A stretch of DNA of 64,000 bases from Thysanoteuthis rhombus. Taxonomy: Eukaryota; Mollusca; Cephalopoda; Oegopsida; Thysanoteuthidae. The stretch's first letter is position 1. Each line of letters opens with the position of its first letter. Of the stretch, positions 11,676 to 24,499 are shown one piece after another. The stretch covers positions 37,382,477 through 37,446,476 of the forward strand of contig OY735219.1 of assembly GCA_963457665.1 (NCBI GenBank). Direction: 5' to 3'. The notes under the pieces were generated by a model. It did not search any database, was not told the origin of the DNA, and worked only from the letters and a program-made list of their open reading frames with translations. A program made the position numbers and the translations under genes.

Positions 11676-11984
11676 TTATGACAAAAAAAAAGGGACATCA
11701 GCTAAGGGTGAAAGGGCAATGGACACACTTTGGGATCAAAATGATCATTTGTTCAGCTACACTATTGTGCATATATATATAAGTTCATACATATATATGT
11801 ACAATCAGTCTATTGGTATTGATTATGCGTAATCCAACAATACGAGAGTGAACTGACAATATCAGAAGGCTTCTTTTTTTTCCCGACAAAGCCCAATTTG
11901 GGTAAAACATTAAAATAAAAGATTCATTTGTACAGCAAGCTTTTTGATATTGTCATTTCACTCTCATATATGTGCGCATATGTA

Positions 11985-12175
11985 TATATGGTCAGAGTGG
12001 CGTATCGGTTATCAGTACAGAAAACAGAATCAACAAACCAAATTGGTGTTTCAGCCGAAGCTGCTTACATTCATTTCACTGGATTACCCTTTGGAATGGC
12101 ATGAATCCTCTTCTCACCATCTATGGGTAAATTGCAGGGTTGTCATCCAAGAGATTGTTACTCAGACAGAAAATC
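11985..12175 (+). mobile_element. tRNA-derived SINE (family B), copy 4
   Basis: The head reads GTCAGAGTGGCGTATCGGTT ATCAGTAC, followed by GTGTTTCAGCCGAAGC at the B-box position. The body is CCTTTGGAATGGCATGAATC then CCATCTATGGGTAAATTGCA. It lies just 3' of the GLOD5-like exon in that gene's reading direction, inside its intron. Confidence 0.6.
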
Positions 12176-12247
12176 CTACAGCCAGGTAGTCACCAAGCAG
12201 AATCTACAAAATATACATAAATATAGAAGCTATCCTTACCCACATCA

Positions 12248-13149
<902 letters not shown>

Positions 13150-13345
13150 GATTGGCTGAGCGAATAACAGCTCAAAGAGTGGATTCAGCAAGTTGAGTTC
13201 AAACTCCAGCTGGGACAGATCATATTGATTTCACACTAATTCCCTTGCAAGAAGGATAAACCCATCTCTCCCCAAGGCTTTAGGTGAAATAGCGCAAGGT
13301 GAATAGAGTGCCTCCACTTTGGGCCAACAAAGTAGTGATGTGATG
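13150..13345 (+). mobile_element. tRNA-derived SINE (family B), copy 5
   Basis: It contains TTGAGTTCAAACTCCAGC (B box), TTCACACTAATTCCCTTGCA and GGATAAACCCATC. The A-box region, TGGCTGAGCGAATAACAGC, is still tRNA-like. Confidence 0.6.
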
Positions 13346-16110
13346 AGGGGAGCCTATTTAATTTTGTCAACTCTTTAAATTCATGTAATGTTCTACACTT
13401 GCAGTGATATTTGTATATAGCCAGTCAAGTAGCCAGAAAAGATACATTTTTCCCATTGGTGCAGGAAAACTGTGTTATAACCAAAGCAAAAACCAGGATT
13501 TCAGATTGATATCAAAATACCAGGTAAAGGCATCAAAGCACAGATTTTGAACATTTTGGGGGTTGAGGCAAAATGCTGAAACTCCTCCCTTGGCCCATCA
13601 GCCACATCTTTGTCTACCACTATTTTAGGTCAGGGAATAGCATGAAATTCAAACAGTTTTTGGCTTTTAAATTATTCAAACTTTCATAAATGTTACTTTC
13701 TTTTCTCTATGCATAGAAGAAATTTTATAGGAAAACAACATTTAGATGAAGGAAAAAACAATCAGAAGAAGAAAAACGTTCGGAAGAAGAAAGAAAAAAC
13801 TTACAACAACTCCATGCTTAATGCAAAAGTAGTATCAGTGAATTCAATAAAATAAATAATATCATAATTCAGATAATTTATAGTAATAAGATAATATTTT
13901 TAATAGAATGAGTAATATTTTTATTTACTCGATTTATAGTAGAAAAAAAGGAATAAATCATAAATAAATTACCCTGGTTTACTAAACTAAATATCAGCTC
14001 AGATTTTTTAGAAACTCATAACAACAATAAACCATTTCTGTCATCTGCTTTTTTTGTTACAAAATCTGAGGCTCTTACATGCCTGGTGTCAATGAGACCA
14101 ATATAATGCAGTGAAAGATCTCTTAGAAAATTCCATGATATTTTACCCCAATATAGTGATAATATACAACCCTGGTGTAAGAGGACCTTATGATACTTGA
14201 AGAGTCTTATTGTTCTGTCATTACCTTGCCCCCAATCAACAAAATCAATGGAGTTTTTTTTTCGTTTATTTGTCAAATGTTCATTACCTAGAAATATATC
14301 CATTAGAGTTACTTTCAATTTTTTCCTTTTCAAATTTTCTGACAGATCAGGTTTCTTAAAAAATAATTAAATGTAAAATTTGAATTTGAGATAGAAATTA
14401 TGGTTGATTTTCTAGTGTATTGATTGACTGATATTCCCATGGCCAAACAAAGGCTAATCTAATGGAGTATCTGGTATCAAAGGCTGTTGAATACAGCATA
14501 TCTCCCTCAAGGTTGTCATTTCATCTGCTGGACACACTGAGAGCAACAATCTCCTAAAAAGGAGACAATCATGAAGAAACAGATATTGTGATATCATACA
14601 GTTTGGGCCAGGGTTTTGCCAGCGTTTCATTGAATGTACAACATCGGGCGTTTTTCTTGGATAGGCAAAGCAACATGGCTGAACCTCTTCCTCATAGCAG
14701 ACGGTCATGTCTTCAAGGCTCTGCTAATACTTCAAACATGGTACCTATTCAATGATTTTTTTCAACTCTTTAGTTCCTGTGAGCAATAAAAATCAAATCT
14801 CTATATATTTTTTATCATTTTTTTCTTAATCAATCACATAGCATTCAAAGAACTTTCTGGACTCATTTCTTTATTCCATCAACCTTCCAATGACCAGATC
14901 ATATTTGTGATAAAAGATTCCATCATTACCTGACTTTTGAAAATCTCAGAATGTGACCTGACCATGTTACTGAAAAAGTGACTAATAAAAAAAAGAAACG
15001 GTACCTATTTGTCTGGAACTTTGAAACTGCAGAAAGGTTAGCTATCAGCTAGAATTTCTGAAATGATTGATTATATTGTCTCATCCTATGACGAAAAAAA
15101 ACCCTCTAAAGTATATTTATTTAGAGGAAGCTTCACTCAACACATAGAAAAGCAAGAAAGATGTTTTTTGCTCAAACATCAAGTTTGCTTCCTTATGAAG
15201 GAGTCATATTGTTACCTCTGCATACTTTTGACAACAAAATGACAAGTGTCAATAAAAATATCCTAAACTTGTAATTCTTTGGCACTAATCTTTGAGTCAT
15301 TAATTGGGAGAAAGACTGAAGAAATTTTCAATACAAAAATCATAAGGATTTGGATAACTCAAAAATCATAAAATAGCAGAAAATTATCTTCCTCGCCAAG
15401 GAGAGAGATAAAGAATACACATATTATAGATGCAGTTCTCTATTTGGAAAAACAATTATCAATATTCCGTTGTGATCATCAGTATCAAGGTTTATTTTCT
15501 CCAAAGGAAGGCAATATTTAAAAAAACCTTTAAGGTATTTGTCAAAAATGATACACTGCTAGAACAACATTTATGATGACTAGAATGTGACATATCTCAC
15601 TTGACATGCAAAATGATCTGATATAATCCTCATCAGCTGAGGTTCTATCAAAGATAATAACTGAAATCAAGATGGCTAAGTACTTTGCAATAATTGTTGA
15701 ATCTATCGATGATATCAGCAGGTCTGATAAAATTTCTTTACCATTACAATATATGACGGTAGACGGTGATCCAGTGCAATGATTCACACTGTACTATGAA
15801 TTACCCACATCTAGGGCTCAAGGTTTTTTTATAACATTCTTCTTCCAGCCATACTTAGGATTGATAATAACTGTGTTACAGTCAGCCTCATGATGGAGCA
15901 AGCATCATGTCGGGTAAAAATATCTGGTCTCCAGACAAAGATGAGGGAAGTTCTAATTAATGCAATAAGCTCAGATATTCAAACCAGGTTTTTTTTAACT
16001 CTAGAAAGTTTTTATACCTTTTTCTTGAAGTTTACCTGGCCTTTTATTTATTAAAGTAGAACAATGCAAACATAAAATCTTTTGCACTGACTCCATAGAA
16101 ACATGGTAAT
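13346..16110. other. No gene recognised
   Basis: This is 2.8 kb of AT-rich sequence without a recognisable gene or repeat. Two - strand open frames (14016-14333 and 14454-14708) have unremarkable composition and no family resemblance that I can see. Confidence 0.35.
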
Positions 16111-17085
16111 ACTAGATGGGTATTTAGAAAGTCAGCAGTAGAGGCAGTCTTGCAGAATTTACCAGTACTAGTAGTTGCTCTATGCAGAATTATGGATAAG
16201 GGTATTAAAACAAAAAACTGTATTCCTAAAAAGCTTGCTGAGGCAAAGGGTATACCAAGAACATTCAGTACTTACAAATTCTTAGTTGTTCTTATACCGT
16301 GGAATAGAGTGATAGACAATGCTTTCAATTTATCTATATATTTACAGAAAAGTGAAATAGATCTGACAACAGCTTTCATTTGATTCAGCTTTTTGTAAAA
16401 GATTTCAATTCAAAGAGATGGAGAATGAAGCGAACAAGTTGGCTTGAAAATATGATGATGAGATGGAATACAAGCAGCACAGAGAAATTAAAAGAAAAAG
16501 ATTCCATCACTAAATTGCAGAGAATGAAGGAATATTTGATGCTCAAAATAAATTAAAGCCTGAATCCTATTCAGTGCCCTTAGATTCTGTAATAAATAGC
16601 ACAGGTTAAAGATTTGAATGTATTGAAAATGTGGCTTCCAAATTTAGTGCTTAAGATTCAAAGCATTTTAACAACGCAGATGATGTGAACAAATCAAGAA
16701 TTTTAGTAGACACATCATCTAAGGTCAAACTGAATTCGTACAAGCATCTCCTTCAATTGAAGATACATAAAAAAACTAAATGTAAATAGAAATATAGGGT
16801 ACTAGCAGTATGACAAATTCAAGTATCAAGAAACTGACTATAAACAATGTACTTATGTTCATGATCACCAATGATATGTATCGCAACCAGTCCGCATTGT
16901 ACCATAACCTGATCCCACCAATAACTAGTGCTATTGTGGAAAAATGCTTTAGCTAACACAAGCACCTTTGTCATGCAATGGGCGGAGATATATTGTCCGG
17001 GTTAGCTTATACAGGGATGGATTACAATAAAGTAATAGATAACTTTACAAGAATGAAGCCTAGACTAAAAAGGCTATTGCAATAG
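16111..17085 (+). mobile_element. hAT transposase relic (ZMYM1 / TTF-type-like)
   Basis: TRWVFRKSAVEAVLQNLP opens at 16111. TRW is the typical start of the middle region of TTF-type/ZMYM1-like hAT transposases. It is followed by AEAKGIPRTFSTYKFLVVLI and a helix region (IYLQKSEIDLTTA). About 800 bases later, ILSGLAYTGMDYNKVIDNF then RMKPRLKRLL is the family's C-terminal dimerisation end (vertebrate-type LSGLAL...VIDxFA..PRR). The intermediate part is scrambled by stops and frameshifts. It is a dead, probably internally deleted copy. Confidence 0.7.
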
Positions 17086-17099
17086 CTTCATACATTTTT

Positions 17100-17960
17100 T
17101 ATTATGTTTTGTTCTGTCTTCATTTTGCAGTTAAATGTAGAATAATTAGATGACAGGTTTTTATTATGTTTTGATTTTAAAAGTAACGTAGAGATACTGT
17201 AAAACTTTTCTTCATTATGACTTTTTTTCATTTTGAATACAAAATGATAGTTATATACTTCCTTTGAAGCTGAATCTTCTTTGTGTTTTGATTTTAAATA
17301 CAAAATAGAAATGTACAATGGATTTAAAATCATTTGATACATATCCTAATACCTTTTTTCATGTGTTTGCTCCTGCTAACAATATAACCTGGCCGCGCCC
17401 TCTGACAGTCACTATTTGTAATCCACCTCCAATTGCTTCAGGAGTTGTTAAAAAACAGATTTGAATGTTTTACAATCATGGAATCAGTGATCCCATTTTG
17501 ATTAAATCCTTTTACTTGGCACGTAAATATAACAGCTATATCTAGTCATTGGAAGACTTATTTAAGTATAGATAGAATATCTGGAAGTAAAGAGTTTTGA
17601 ACTGTAGAGTGACATTGTGCTAAAAAGTTTCTGAGTTCGGTTGTAAGAGAAAAAATTTCCTTTTCCTAAAGGTGCAGCATGCAAGATAAATGCTCCCTGA
17701 ATCCACCAACTTTTACAAATCACTGTTTCTTACTATAAATATCATAAAATCAAATTACAGAACCTGTCTTACCAATGAAAATCTTGGGAAATTGTTTACG
17801 AACAGCAATATCATCGTATTCTCCTAATCATGGGGCATTGGTCAATGAAGTTCAATGCAAAAATTGACAATGAGATTTTCAAGAAGTTTTGTTGCATAGG
17901 GATATGAATTTTTAAAATTTTACATTGGAAACAAATGTTTTATTCATACTGTATGATTAC
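17100..17960. other. No gene recognised
   Basis: AT-rich sequence between two DNA-transposon relics. A phrase of the type TTTTATTATGTTTTG... TGTGTTTTGATTTTAAATAC recurs two or three times (17096-17310), a weak local repeat. Confidence 0.3.
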
Positions 17961-18327
17961 TACAGGGTGGATGAAAAGAAACCTTCTATTGGAAATCGGT
18001 AATAACTTTATTATTTACTGGTTGATAGTTGACAAACTAGCCTTTCTTTGGACCGTACAATGATAGAATTTGCCTGCTGTGTAGAAATTTAATGTAGGCA
18101 CCAATTTCTGTTTTCAGTATAGCATCAATATACCTTTACATGAAATCCAGTGGTATGTTGGCCATAACATGTCGATTGTGTTCCTCCAGTTGATCCAGAA
18201 TTTGTGGTTTGGTATGGTACATCTCCACCTTCACCCAATCCCACAGGAAGAAGTCACAAAAACAGAGCAATATTTACAAAAGTTACGTATCATTTCTGAT
18301 AGGGATTTAATTCTCACTCACCCTGTA
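17961..18327 (-). mobile_element. Tc1/mariner-like element with TA duplication and transposase remnant
   Basis: The ends are TACAGGGTGGATGA and CTCACTCACCCTGTA, inverted repeats flanked by TA on each side, the target duplication of IS630/Tc1/mariner elements. The - strand encodes FLWDWVKVEMYHTKPQILD then QLEEHNRHVMANIPLDF, the C-terminal region of an IS630-type transposase (compare DFFLWG...KPQTLDELEE). It is 367 bases long and internally deleted; at least one stop lies inside. A relative lies at 42800-43114. Confidence 0.8.
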
Positions 18328-19435
18328 TTCTAAGTGGGAATTTTTCATTAATTGATTTTTTAAAACAATTAATTTCTTAGTGCTATGTTCATCATAAATC
18401 CAACTATGTATTTGCCTTGAGATTACCAAAGACATTTGCATAAGAATGAAAAAATTATAATTATTTGAACTTCTGGAATTTTATTAATTTTATCTTGGGT
18501 TGATTAGTTTTGTTTTTAGTTTATTTAAAATTTTTTTTTCATACATTTATTTATTTTACATAGAAACTACTTGTTATATCAGGTATTATATTCATTATTG
18601 AGTCAAACTATAAACTTGACTTGATTTTTTCAATAGTAATATAAACAATTTCTAAAACTTGCCATTTCACATTATTTTGTTTTATATATTATCTTAAATA
18701 GGAATTAAATCTTATAAATTATGATTTTTAAAATCAAGTCCAAATTTGAATTCAACTTGAAAAGTAAATGTTGCCATTCGTACAATTGGTAATGGTAAAA
18801 GTTCTCTTTGACACAAAAAGGCTGGGGGACTCCTGTCCTGAGTAATCACTTCCAAAACACACTTTTTACACGTGTTCAGATAATTCTTACCTTGGCTGAG
18901 TCCCAAGTTGTATGCAGATTAAAGTCTGAAGTCCATTGCTTTTATTATCACTTGTGCTAGATACAATCTTCACTAGCAAAGATAAGGACCTGATAAATTT
19001 CAGGTGAGCCAATTGTAAAGGTTTCGATGTATTTTATTAGATGAAATTTTGTAAATCATTATTCTTCATTTTTGTTTCTATCTACCTCTTGATTGTTGTT
19101 GCTTTTTATCGATTCTCATTTTAAATTTATTCTCCATTCCTATCCGCGCTGTTAACTTACTTACTCACCGCTGAGGGGTACCCAGCCTGAGTTTAGTTGC
19201 TATAAAAAACAACGACAGTCAAGATGAAAGTTTATAGCGACAAAAATTTATAATAATGAAAAGGTTTCGTTCAAATTGCAAATGGAAGAAAAATATAGGT
19301 CAATGAATAGCATCATTTTATTGGTTGATTTACAAAGTTATAAATAATATCAAGCAAGTGCTGAATAAGCAACTTAAATACCATTCAATTTAGGTTGACC
19401 GCATCTCACCTAATTCTAATTTTATACTGCTGGCA
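18328..19435. other. No gene recognised
   Basis: AT-rich, no repeat family recognised. Confidence 0.3.
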
Positions 19436-19510
19436 GTTAGTCATAGCTCTATGATTAAAGCGTCTGTCTGGAGGCTAGAGGTTATAGCCTCTATATATGA
19501 TTTCTTGACC
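19436..19510 (+). mobile_element. tRNA-like fragment, probable SINE head
   Basis: AGTCATAGCTCTATGATTAA AGCGTCTG resembles a tRNA 5' half with an A box, and GAGGTTATAGCCTC stands where a B box should be. It does not fold as a full tRNA by eye. Confidence 0.35.
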
Positions 19511-19640
19511 AGAATTTATTTGAATTTGTTTTTATTTCATTGTATACCATGAAGCAAGCTCATTTTATTATAAACTCATGCTTGAATTGTCTTGTTAAAT
19601 TTTGGGGAAAGCAACGCTGTCACCAAGAGATTAAGTGATT

Positions 19641-20069
19641 CCGGCTGGCTGGCTGGCTGGCTGGTTGGCTGGCTGGCTGGTTGGCTGGTTTGCTATGTAA
19701 GTATGCATCGTGCGTACAGGCTGCACCATTGGAGCTACATGGCTGATAATTTAATCATTTATTCCTTATCATATATAAAAAAAAACGTTTTTTTGTTTTG
19801 AAAATTTCTTTCCAAAAGAGGTGGTGGTGGGGGGTTCAGTTTACAATGTAAGTTTATGCCAAATTGCTCCTTTAGCTTGTGTCCAACAGCATTCATGCCT
19901 GTTTACTTTAAAATTCAGACTTTTTCAGTGATCACTGCCCAACAAAGGAAGTCACTTATTCATAGATCACCAATTTTTCAATTTTTTAACATTGATCACC
20001 TCCTCCATGGTATACTGCCAAAAGACGTTGGTCATGTGATGGTTTCTACTGAGTGACTAACCAGACCTG
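19641..20069 (-). repeat. Family A repeat, copy 7, with expanded GGCT tract
   Basis: A near-full-length reverse copy. It carries (GGCT/GGTT)n at 19643-19690, TGCACCATTGGAGCTACATG (the tRNA-like box in reverse), GGGGGTTCAGTTTACAATGT, AGTGATCACTGCCCAACAAA and CATAGATCACCAATTTTTC, and ends GTTTCTACTGAGTGACTAAC CAGACC at 20067. Confidence 0.75.
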
Positions 20070-20190
20070 AATTGGCAAACCGTGCTCAAACCCAATCTGG
20101 GACGGTTTGCATTAACTTCACACTTATGCCCTTGGGGGAGGCATGAATCTATTCCCTCCAGCCATTGGTGAATAGCAGGGCAGTTCACTG
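20070..20190 (+). mobile_element. SINE family B fragment (3' part)
   Basis: GTGCTCAAACCCAATCTGGG (B-box side) then TTCACACTTATGCCCTTGGG, GGCATGAATCTATTCCCTCC and AGCCATTGGTGAATAGCAGG. The tRNA-like head is missing. It is wedged between family A copy 7 and the LINE. Confidence 0.55.
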
Positions 20191-20199
20191 TGAGAGTAC

Positions 20200-22457
20200 A
20201 TACAAATAGATTCGTCAAAAAGAAACCCAATAGAAAATGGATGTGGAAGAACCCAAACCATGAAACCAAAAACAAAATAGACTACATCCTGACAGACAAA
20301 AGTGACATCATCAAAGACATTTAAATTCTAAACCAAGTGAACATAGGAAGCGACCATAGAATGGTAAGATGTAAGATGCAAATAAACACCAACAAAGAAC
20401 GTAGGAAAATGTTCTACACCAAACTGCAACCACTAAACGTACCATGAACTTGCTCAATCCTTCAAGCTTGAACTGAAAAACAGATTTAATATGACATCAA
20501 CAAACTCCACAGCAAAATAACAACCTCTCAAATAGAAGCTTCCATTATTTTTAAACCTAGAAACACACAAACCATTAGCAAAATCTCAGATGAAGCCAGG
20601 AAACTTATTGAAAAGCGCAGAAACCTCAATCCACCATCAATGACAAGGGAAAAAATAGGAGAGATCGAACTAAACAAAGCAATAAAAAAAAACTAAGAGA
20701 AGACAAAAGAATTAGTACGACAGCCATCATTGAAACCACTTTTAAAAAACGTTGGGGCTCTAAAGCAATAAACAAAGCTTTTAGTAGAGGACAGAAACAA
20801 ATAACTAGCATACTCAAAGAAAAATAGAGACATAACAACAGACAGAAACAGAATTGTCGAACGCACCCAAGAATTTTATCAAGAACTCTACTCTTCAAAA
20901 CATGGGCAATAAAACAACAACCAGAATACACAAGATGTTGACAATCAGCTCGAGGACTTCTCAGAATTTACACCATGGGAGGTAAAACAAGTCATCGAAC
21001 AAACAAAAAGAGGAAAAGCCCCTGGACCAGATGACATCACCATTGATCTACTCAAAAAAGCTGATAAGAGCATCAATAAAAAAACTAGCTATTCTATTCA
21101 ACTTGTGTCTAAAACAGAGCAAAGTCCTGAAGGACTGGAACACTGCAATCATAATGCTTCTACATAAAAAAAGGAAACTCAAAAAACCTCAACAACTACA
21201 GACCTATAAGCCTACTCAACTCCATATACAAACTTTTCACAAAAATCATCACTAACCAGATCACTAAAACACTAGATGAAAACCAACCATGGGAACAGAC
21301 TGGATTTAGAAGAAGCTACTCGACCATGGACCATCTCCATTCAATAAATCAGCTGAAAAAAAAAGCAGCAGAATACGAAATGCCATTCGCTGTAGCATTT
21401 ATAGACTTCAAGAAGGCATTCAACTCTGTAGAAATTCCCATGGTCATGAAAGCCATCACCCTACAAGGTGTAGACCCTGTATACTTCAATGTACTGCAAC
21501 ATACATACAATCACAGCAACTCCTTCATCAGGCTACATAAAGGCTCTGAACCCTTCCAACTCCAAAAAGGAGTAAGGCAAGGTGATACAAGCACATCCAA
21601 ACTCTTCACAGGCTACTTCAAGATGATCTTTCGAAACCTGAACGGGGAGAATAGAGGAATCAAGATGGATGGCAAATATCTGAACAACCTCAGATTTGCA
21701 GATGGCATCTTCTTTTTTGCAGAGAACCTACACGACCTCCAAGAAATGCTAGATGAAATAAACAAAAAAAACAAACATGAACTTCATATGAACCTCAGTA
21801 AAACAATTCATGTGCAACAATCACATCGAGAACAAGGACATAACTGTCAAAATCAAAGATGCAAAACTGGAGAAAGTAGACCACTTCATCTACTTAGGAC
21901 AACGAATCTCCATGAGATCCTCAAAAGAAGAGGAAATCAAGCAGAGAATCACTCTAGGGTGGCAAGCCATTGGCAGAGCAAGCTCAACTTTCAAAAACCA
22001 GATGATCCTAATAATCCTAAAAAGAAGAGTATACAACCAATGCATTCTTCTGATTGTCACTTATAGAGCTGAAACATGGAACCTAACCAAGAGACTGACC
22101 CGCAAACTGAGAAGCATGCAATGCACACATGAGAGAATCATGCTCAACCTCATATGGATAGATCACAAGACAGCACAGTATATCAGGAAGAAAATGGGAA
22201 TCAGAGATATCATGGAATCTATTAAAAAACTTAAATGGCAATGGGCAGGCAATGCTGCAAGAATGGCAGACAACTGATGGACATCACAACTCACAACATG
22301 GATCCCCAGAGATTACATGCAAAACTGAGGCTAACAGAATACAAGACGGAGAGATGAACTGGACAAATTCAGAAAATACTGGCTCAACGATGCCCATGAA
22401 AGAGAATTGTGGCAGATTCTTGGGAAGGTCTATGTCCAACGATGGACGTTAAAAGAC

Positions 22458-22506
<49 letters not shown>

Positions 22507-22510
22507 CCCT
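20200..22510 (+). mobile_element. RTE-like LINE, 5'-truncated, endonuclease end plus reverse transcriptase
   Basis: The element is a non-LTR retrotransposon. At its left end are the last APE-endonuclease motifs (NKIDYILTDK, then GSDHRMVRCK). The reverse transcriptase follows: KRGKAPGPDDITIDLL at about 21005, AFIDFKKAFNSVEI (21400), GVRQGDTSTSKLFTGYFK (21570), LRFADGIFFF (21690) where the active site normally reads FADD, and the tail ETWNLTKRLTRKLRSMQ then WAGNAARMADN. It ends in a (GAT)n tail at 22453-22506, typical of RTE tails. Several frame breaks (for example between the AFIDF frame and the VKIKDAKLEK frame near 21810) and the missing second catalytic Asp show that it is dead. Two 3' fragments of the same LINE lie at 9628 and 26800. 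Confidence 0.9.
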
Positions 22511-22794
22511 GATAGGCATTCCATATTGGGCATCAAGCTAGCAACCTGACCCCGTAAAAAAGCATAATTGCTAAAATATCTTTTTCATAGTTTCCTTCTC
22601 TCTCAAAGTACCTAATCCAATGGCTCTCCATCAATCACATCAATCAACCATTATATAGTGAAAATTTTCGCTAAAAATAGTGATAGTCTACTGATTTACT
22701 GATCCACCCCCGTATGTTTTAAAATGTACATCACTTCATCATTCATTCTACTTTTATGATACGTCATGTATACGTCTACATGTTGTGTCTGTAA

Positions 22795-22960
22795 CATTCG
22801 TCAAGAGAGTAAGTAGATAAAGTGTCCGTCTCTTGAAAGACAACTCCAATTAGAGTACCTGGCCGCTGACAAAGTCTTGGTTTCCATGGCTTGTATCAGC
22901 TTAGTGGTCTATGCAAGATTCATGTCTGATCATTTCAAGTCAAGGGAGATAACTATTAGA
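22795..22960. mobile_element. SINE family C fragment
   Basis: GTCTCTTGAAAGACAACTCC, then TACCTGGCCGCTGACAAAGT, match the 3' part of the SINE at 31471-31830 (GTCTCCTGAGAGACAACTCT, GGCGGCCGGTGACGAAGT). CAGCTTAGTGGTCTATGCAA continues the match. Confidence 0.55.
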
Positions 22961-23612
22961 TGCTGATCATAGAGTAGTCTCCCATACTAATCAATCATTA
23001 ATTTTTTTTTAGCAGTTATGTTAAAAACCTGGGTCTATTCTGGTTGAACATAAACAAGAAAATGCAGAGCAACTTAATGTTTTCGGTATTTTTTCAAGTA
23101 CAATGCAATTTCAAAATTATTTAAAAATAGATATACTAGTTACAAAAAATGATAGATGAGAGAAAATAAATGAAACATATTTGCATTAATTAATGTTCCA
23201 TTTGAAGACAAGAAACCATTGCTACATTATTTAATATCTTGATGTTTACTCACATCAACTTTAAGGAATTATATCAAGAATATTCATGTCTATAATACAT
23301 CCCCATGAACAAAACATTTAAAAAGTTTATTATGACCACAGGGTGAGCCAGGTTCACACCAACATTTAAATCAAATGTCATGAATATTCCCGATAGCATT
23401 AATAGATGCACTGCTGCCAGGAAATGAAAAATGCTTCTGATATTTAATTCTCTGTCGAAAAACATTAAATGTGACATATACACTGCTAAATTATGGTTCA
23501 AACCACAGTTTGATATCGAATCAAAGAACTCTAGAAGCAGATCCACAAAACAATGGTGGCAGATTCTAAGTGGAGTATCTGCATACTCATTGAAAAGGGA
23601 TCCATCCAAAAA

Positions 23613-23615
<3 letters not shown>

Positions 23616-23664
<49 letters not shown>
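23616..23664. repeat. (TA)n microsatellite
   Basis: About 22 TA units immediately precede the left arm of the inverted pair described at 23664. Confidence 0.9.
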
Positions 23665-23665
<1 letters not shown>

Positions 23666-23790
23666 GTCATGGAAAGTCTATAGCCACACTGAAGAGATAT
23701 AATACATCGAAACAGCTGTCTATGGATGACACAATAATTAATGCTCCTCTATTCAGGGTTGAGCATTCTTTAAGTGAGGTAACCCATCCA

Positions 23791-23799
23791 TTGTAAGCT

Positions 23800-23865
<66 letters not shown>

Positions 23866-23879
23866 TATAAGCTTACAAT
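23791..23879. repeat. Palindrome TTGTAAGCTTATA around a (TA)n core
   Basis: TTGTAAGCTTATATATA at 23791 is matched by TATAAGCTTACAA ending at 23879. The core is (TA)n with CA interruptions. The whole 89 bases can extrude as a cruciform. Confidence 0.85.
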
Positions 23880-23961
23880 ATATATATAGAGAGAGAGACA
23901 GACAGACAGACAGAGACAGACAGACAGAGACAGACAGACAGAGACAGAGACACAGAGAGAG
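23880..23961. repeat. (GACA)n / (GA)n microsatellite
   Basis: Purine-rich GACA and GAGACA repeats follow the TA palindrome directly. Confidence 0.9.
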
Positions 23962-24499
23962 TAAACACTATAAGCACTAAATGTACTGATAGAAATCTTT
24001 TTTTCAAAATTTTTTGTGTTATCTTAGTCACTTATTTCCCAATACCTGTTAATGCAATTTTTAAAATTTTTCTCAGGGTTTCTTATTTTATACAGACTTT
24101 GATATTATGATACTATGTGTAGATTTCTTGTTCTTGGGATCATCGGTTGTTTACCATGTAACTGTTTCAGGGATTTAAAAACAGTTATATCAACATAGCT
24201 CTCAAGCAGCGTTAATCAAACATCATCTACTCTTCAGCTATGATTTTAATATATAGCTTACGTCACATTAAATGTAGTTTATTATTTTATGTAAGGTATT
24301 ATCATAATGTATTGTATATGGATGTTATTTTATACTACACATAATTCTATTGAATCATGTAGGTTACCCAAAAAACATATTATATATATATATATGATAA
24401 TTAGATGATTGTCATCCACAGACAGCTGTTTCATTGTATTACAACTCTTCAGTGTGGTTATAGACTATCCATTATCCCATCCAGTACCACGAGGGAAGT

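Larger units (their letters stand above)
23664..24480. repeat. Foldback pair: 70-base inverted arms about 680 bases apart
   Basis: The left arm (23664-23737, TGTCATGGAAAGTCTATAGC ... CGAAACAGCTGTCTATGGAT GACA) returns inverted at 24407-24478 (TTGTCATCCACAGACAGCTG TTTC ... TGTGGTTATAGACTATCCAT). Identity is about 85%. A (TA)n tract lies just outside each arm on one side. Between them are a (TA)n palindrome and a (GACA)n tract. It may be a foldback element or two SINE-like 3' ends in opposite orientation, since CTGAAGAG...GAAACAGCTGTC looks like a shared 3' domain. Confidence 0.65.

Noticed and set aside
14016-14708. Two - strand open frames of 84-105 residues
   Set aside because: No motif or family similarity was seen, no splice context fits, and neither resembles the GLOD5 N-terminus.
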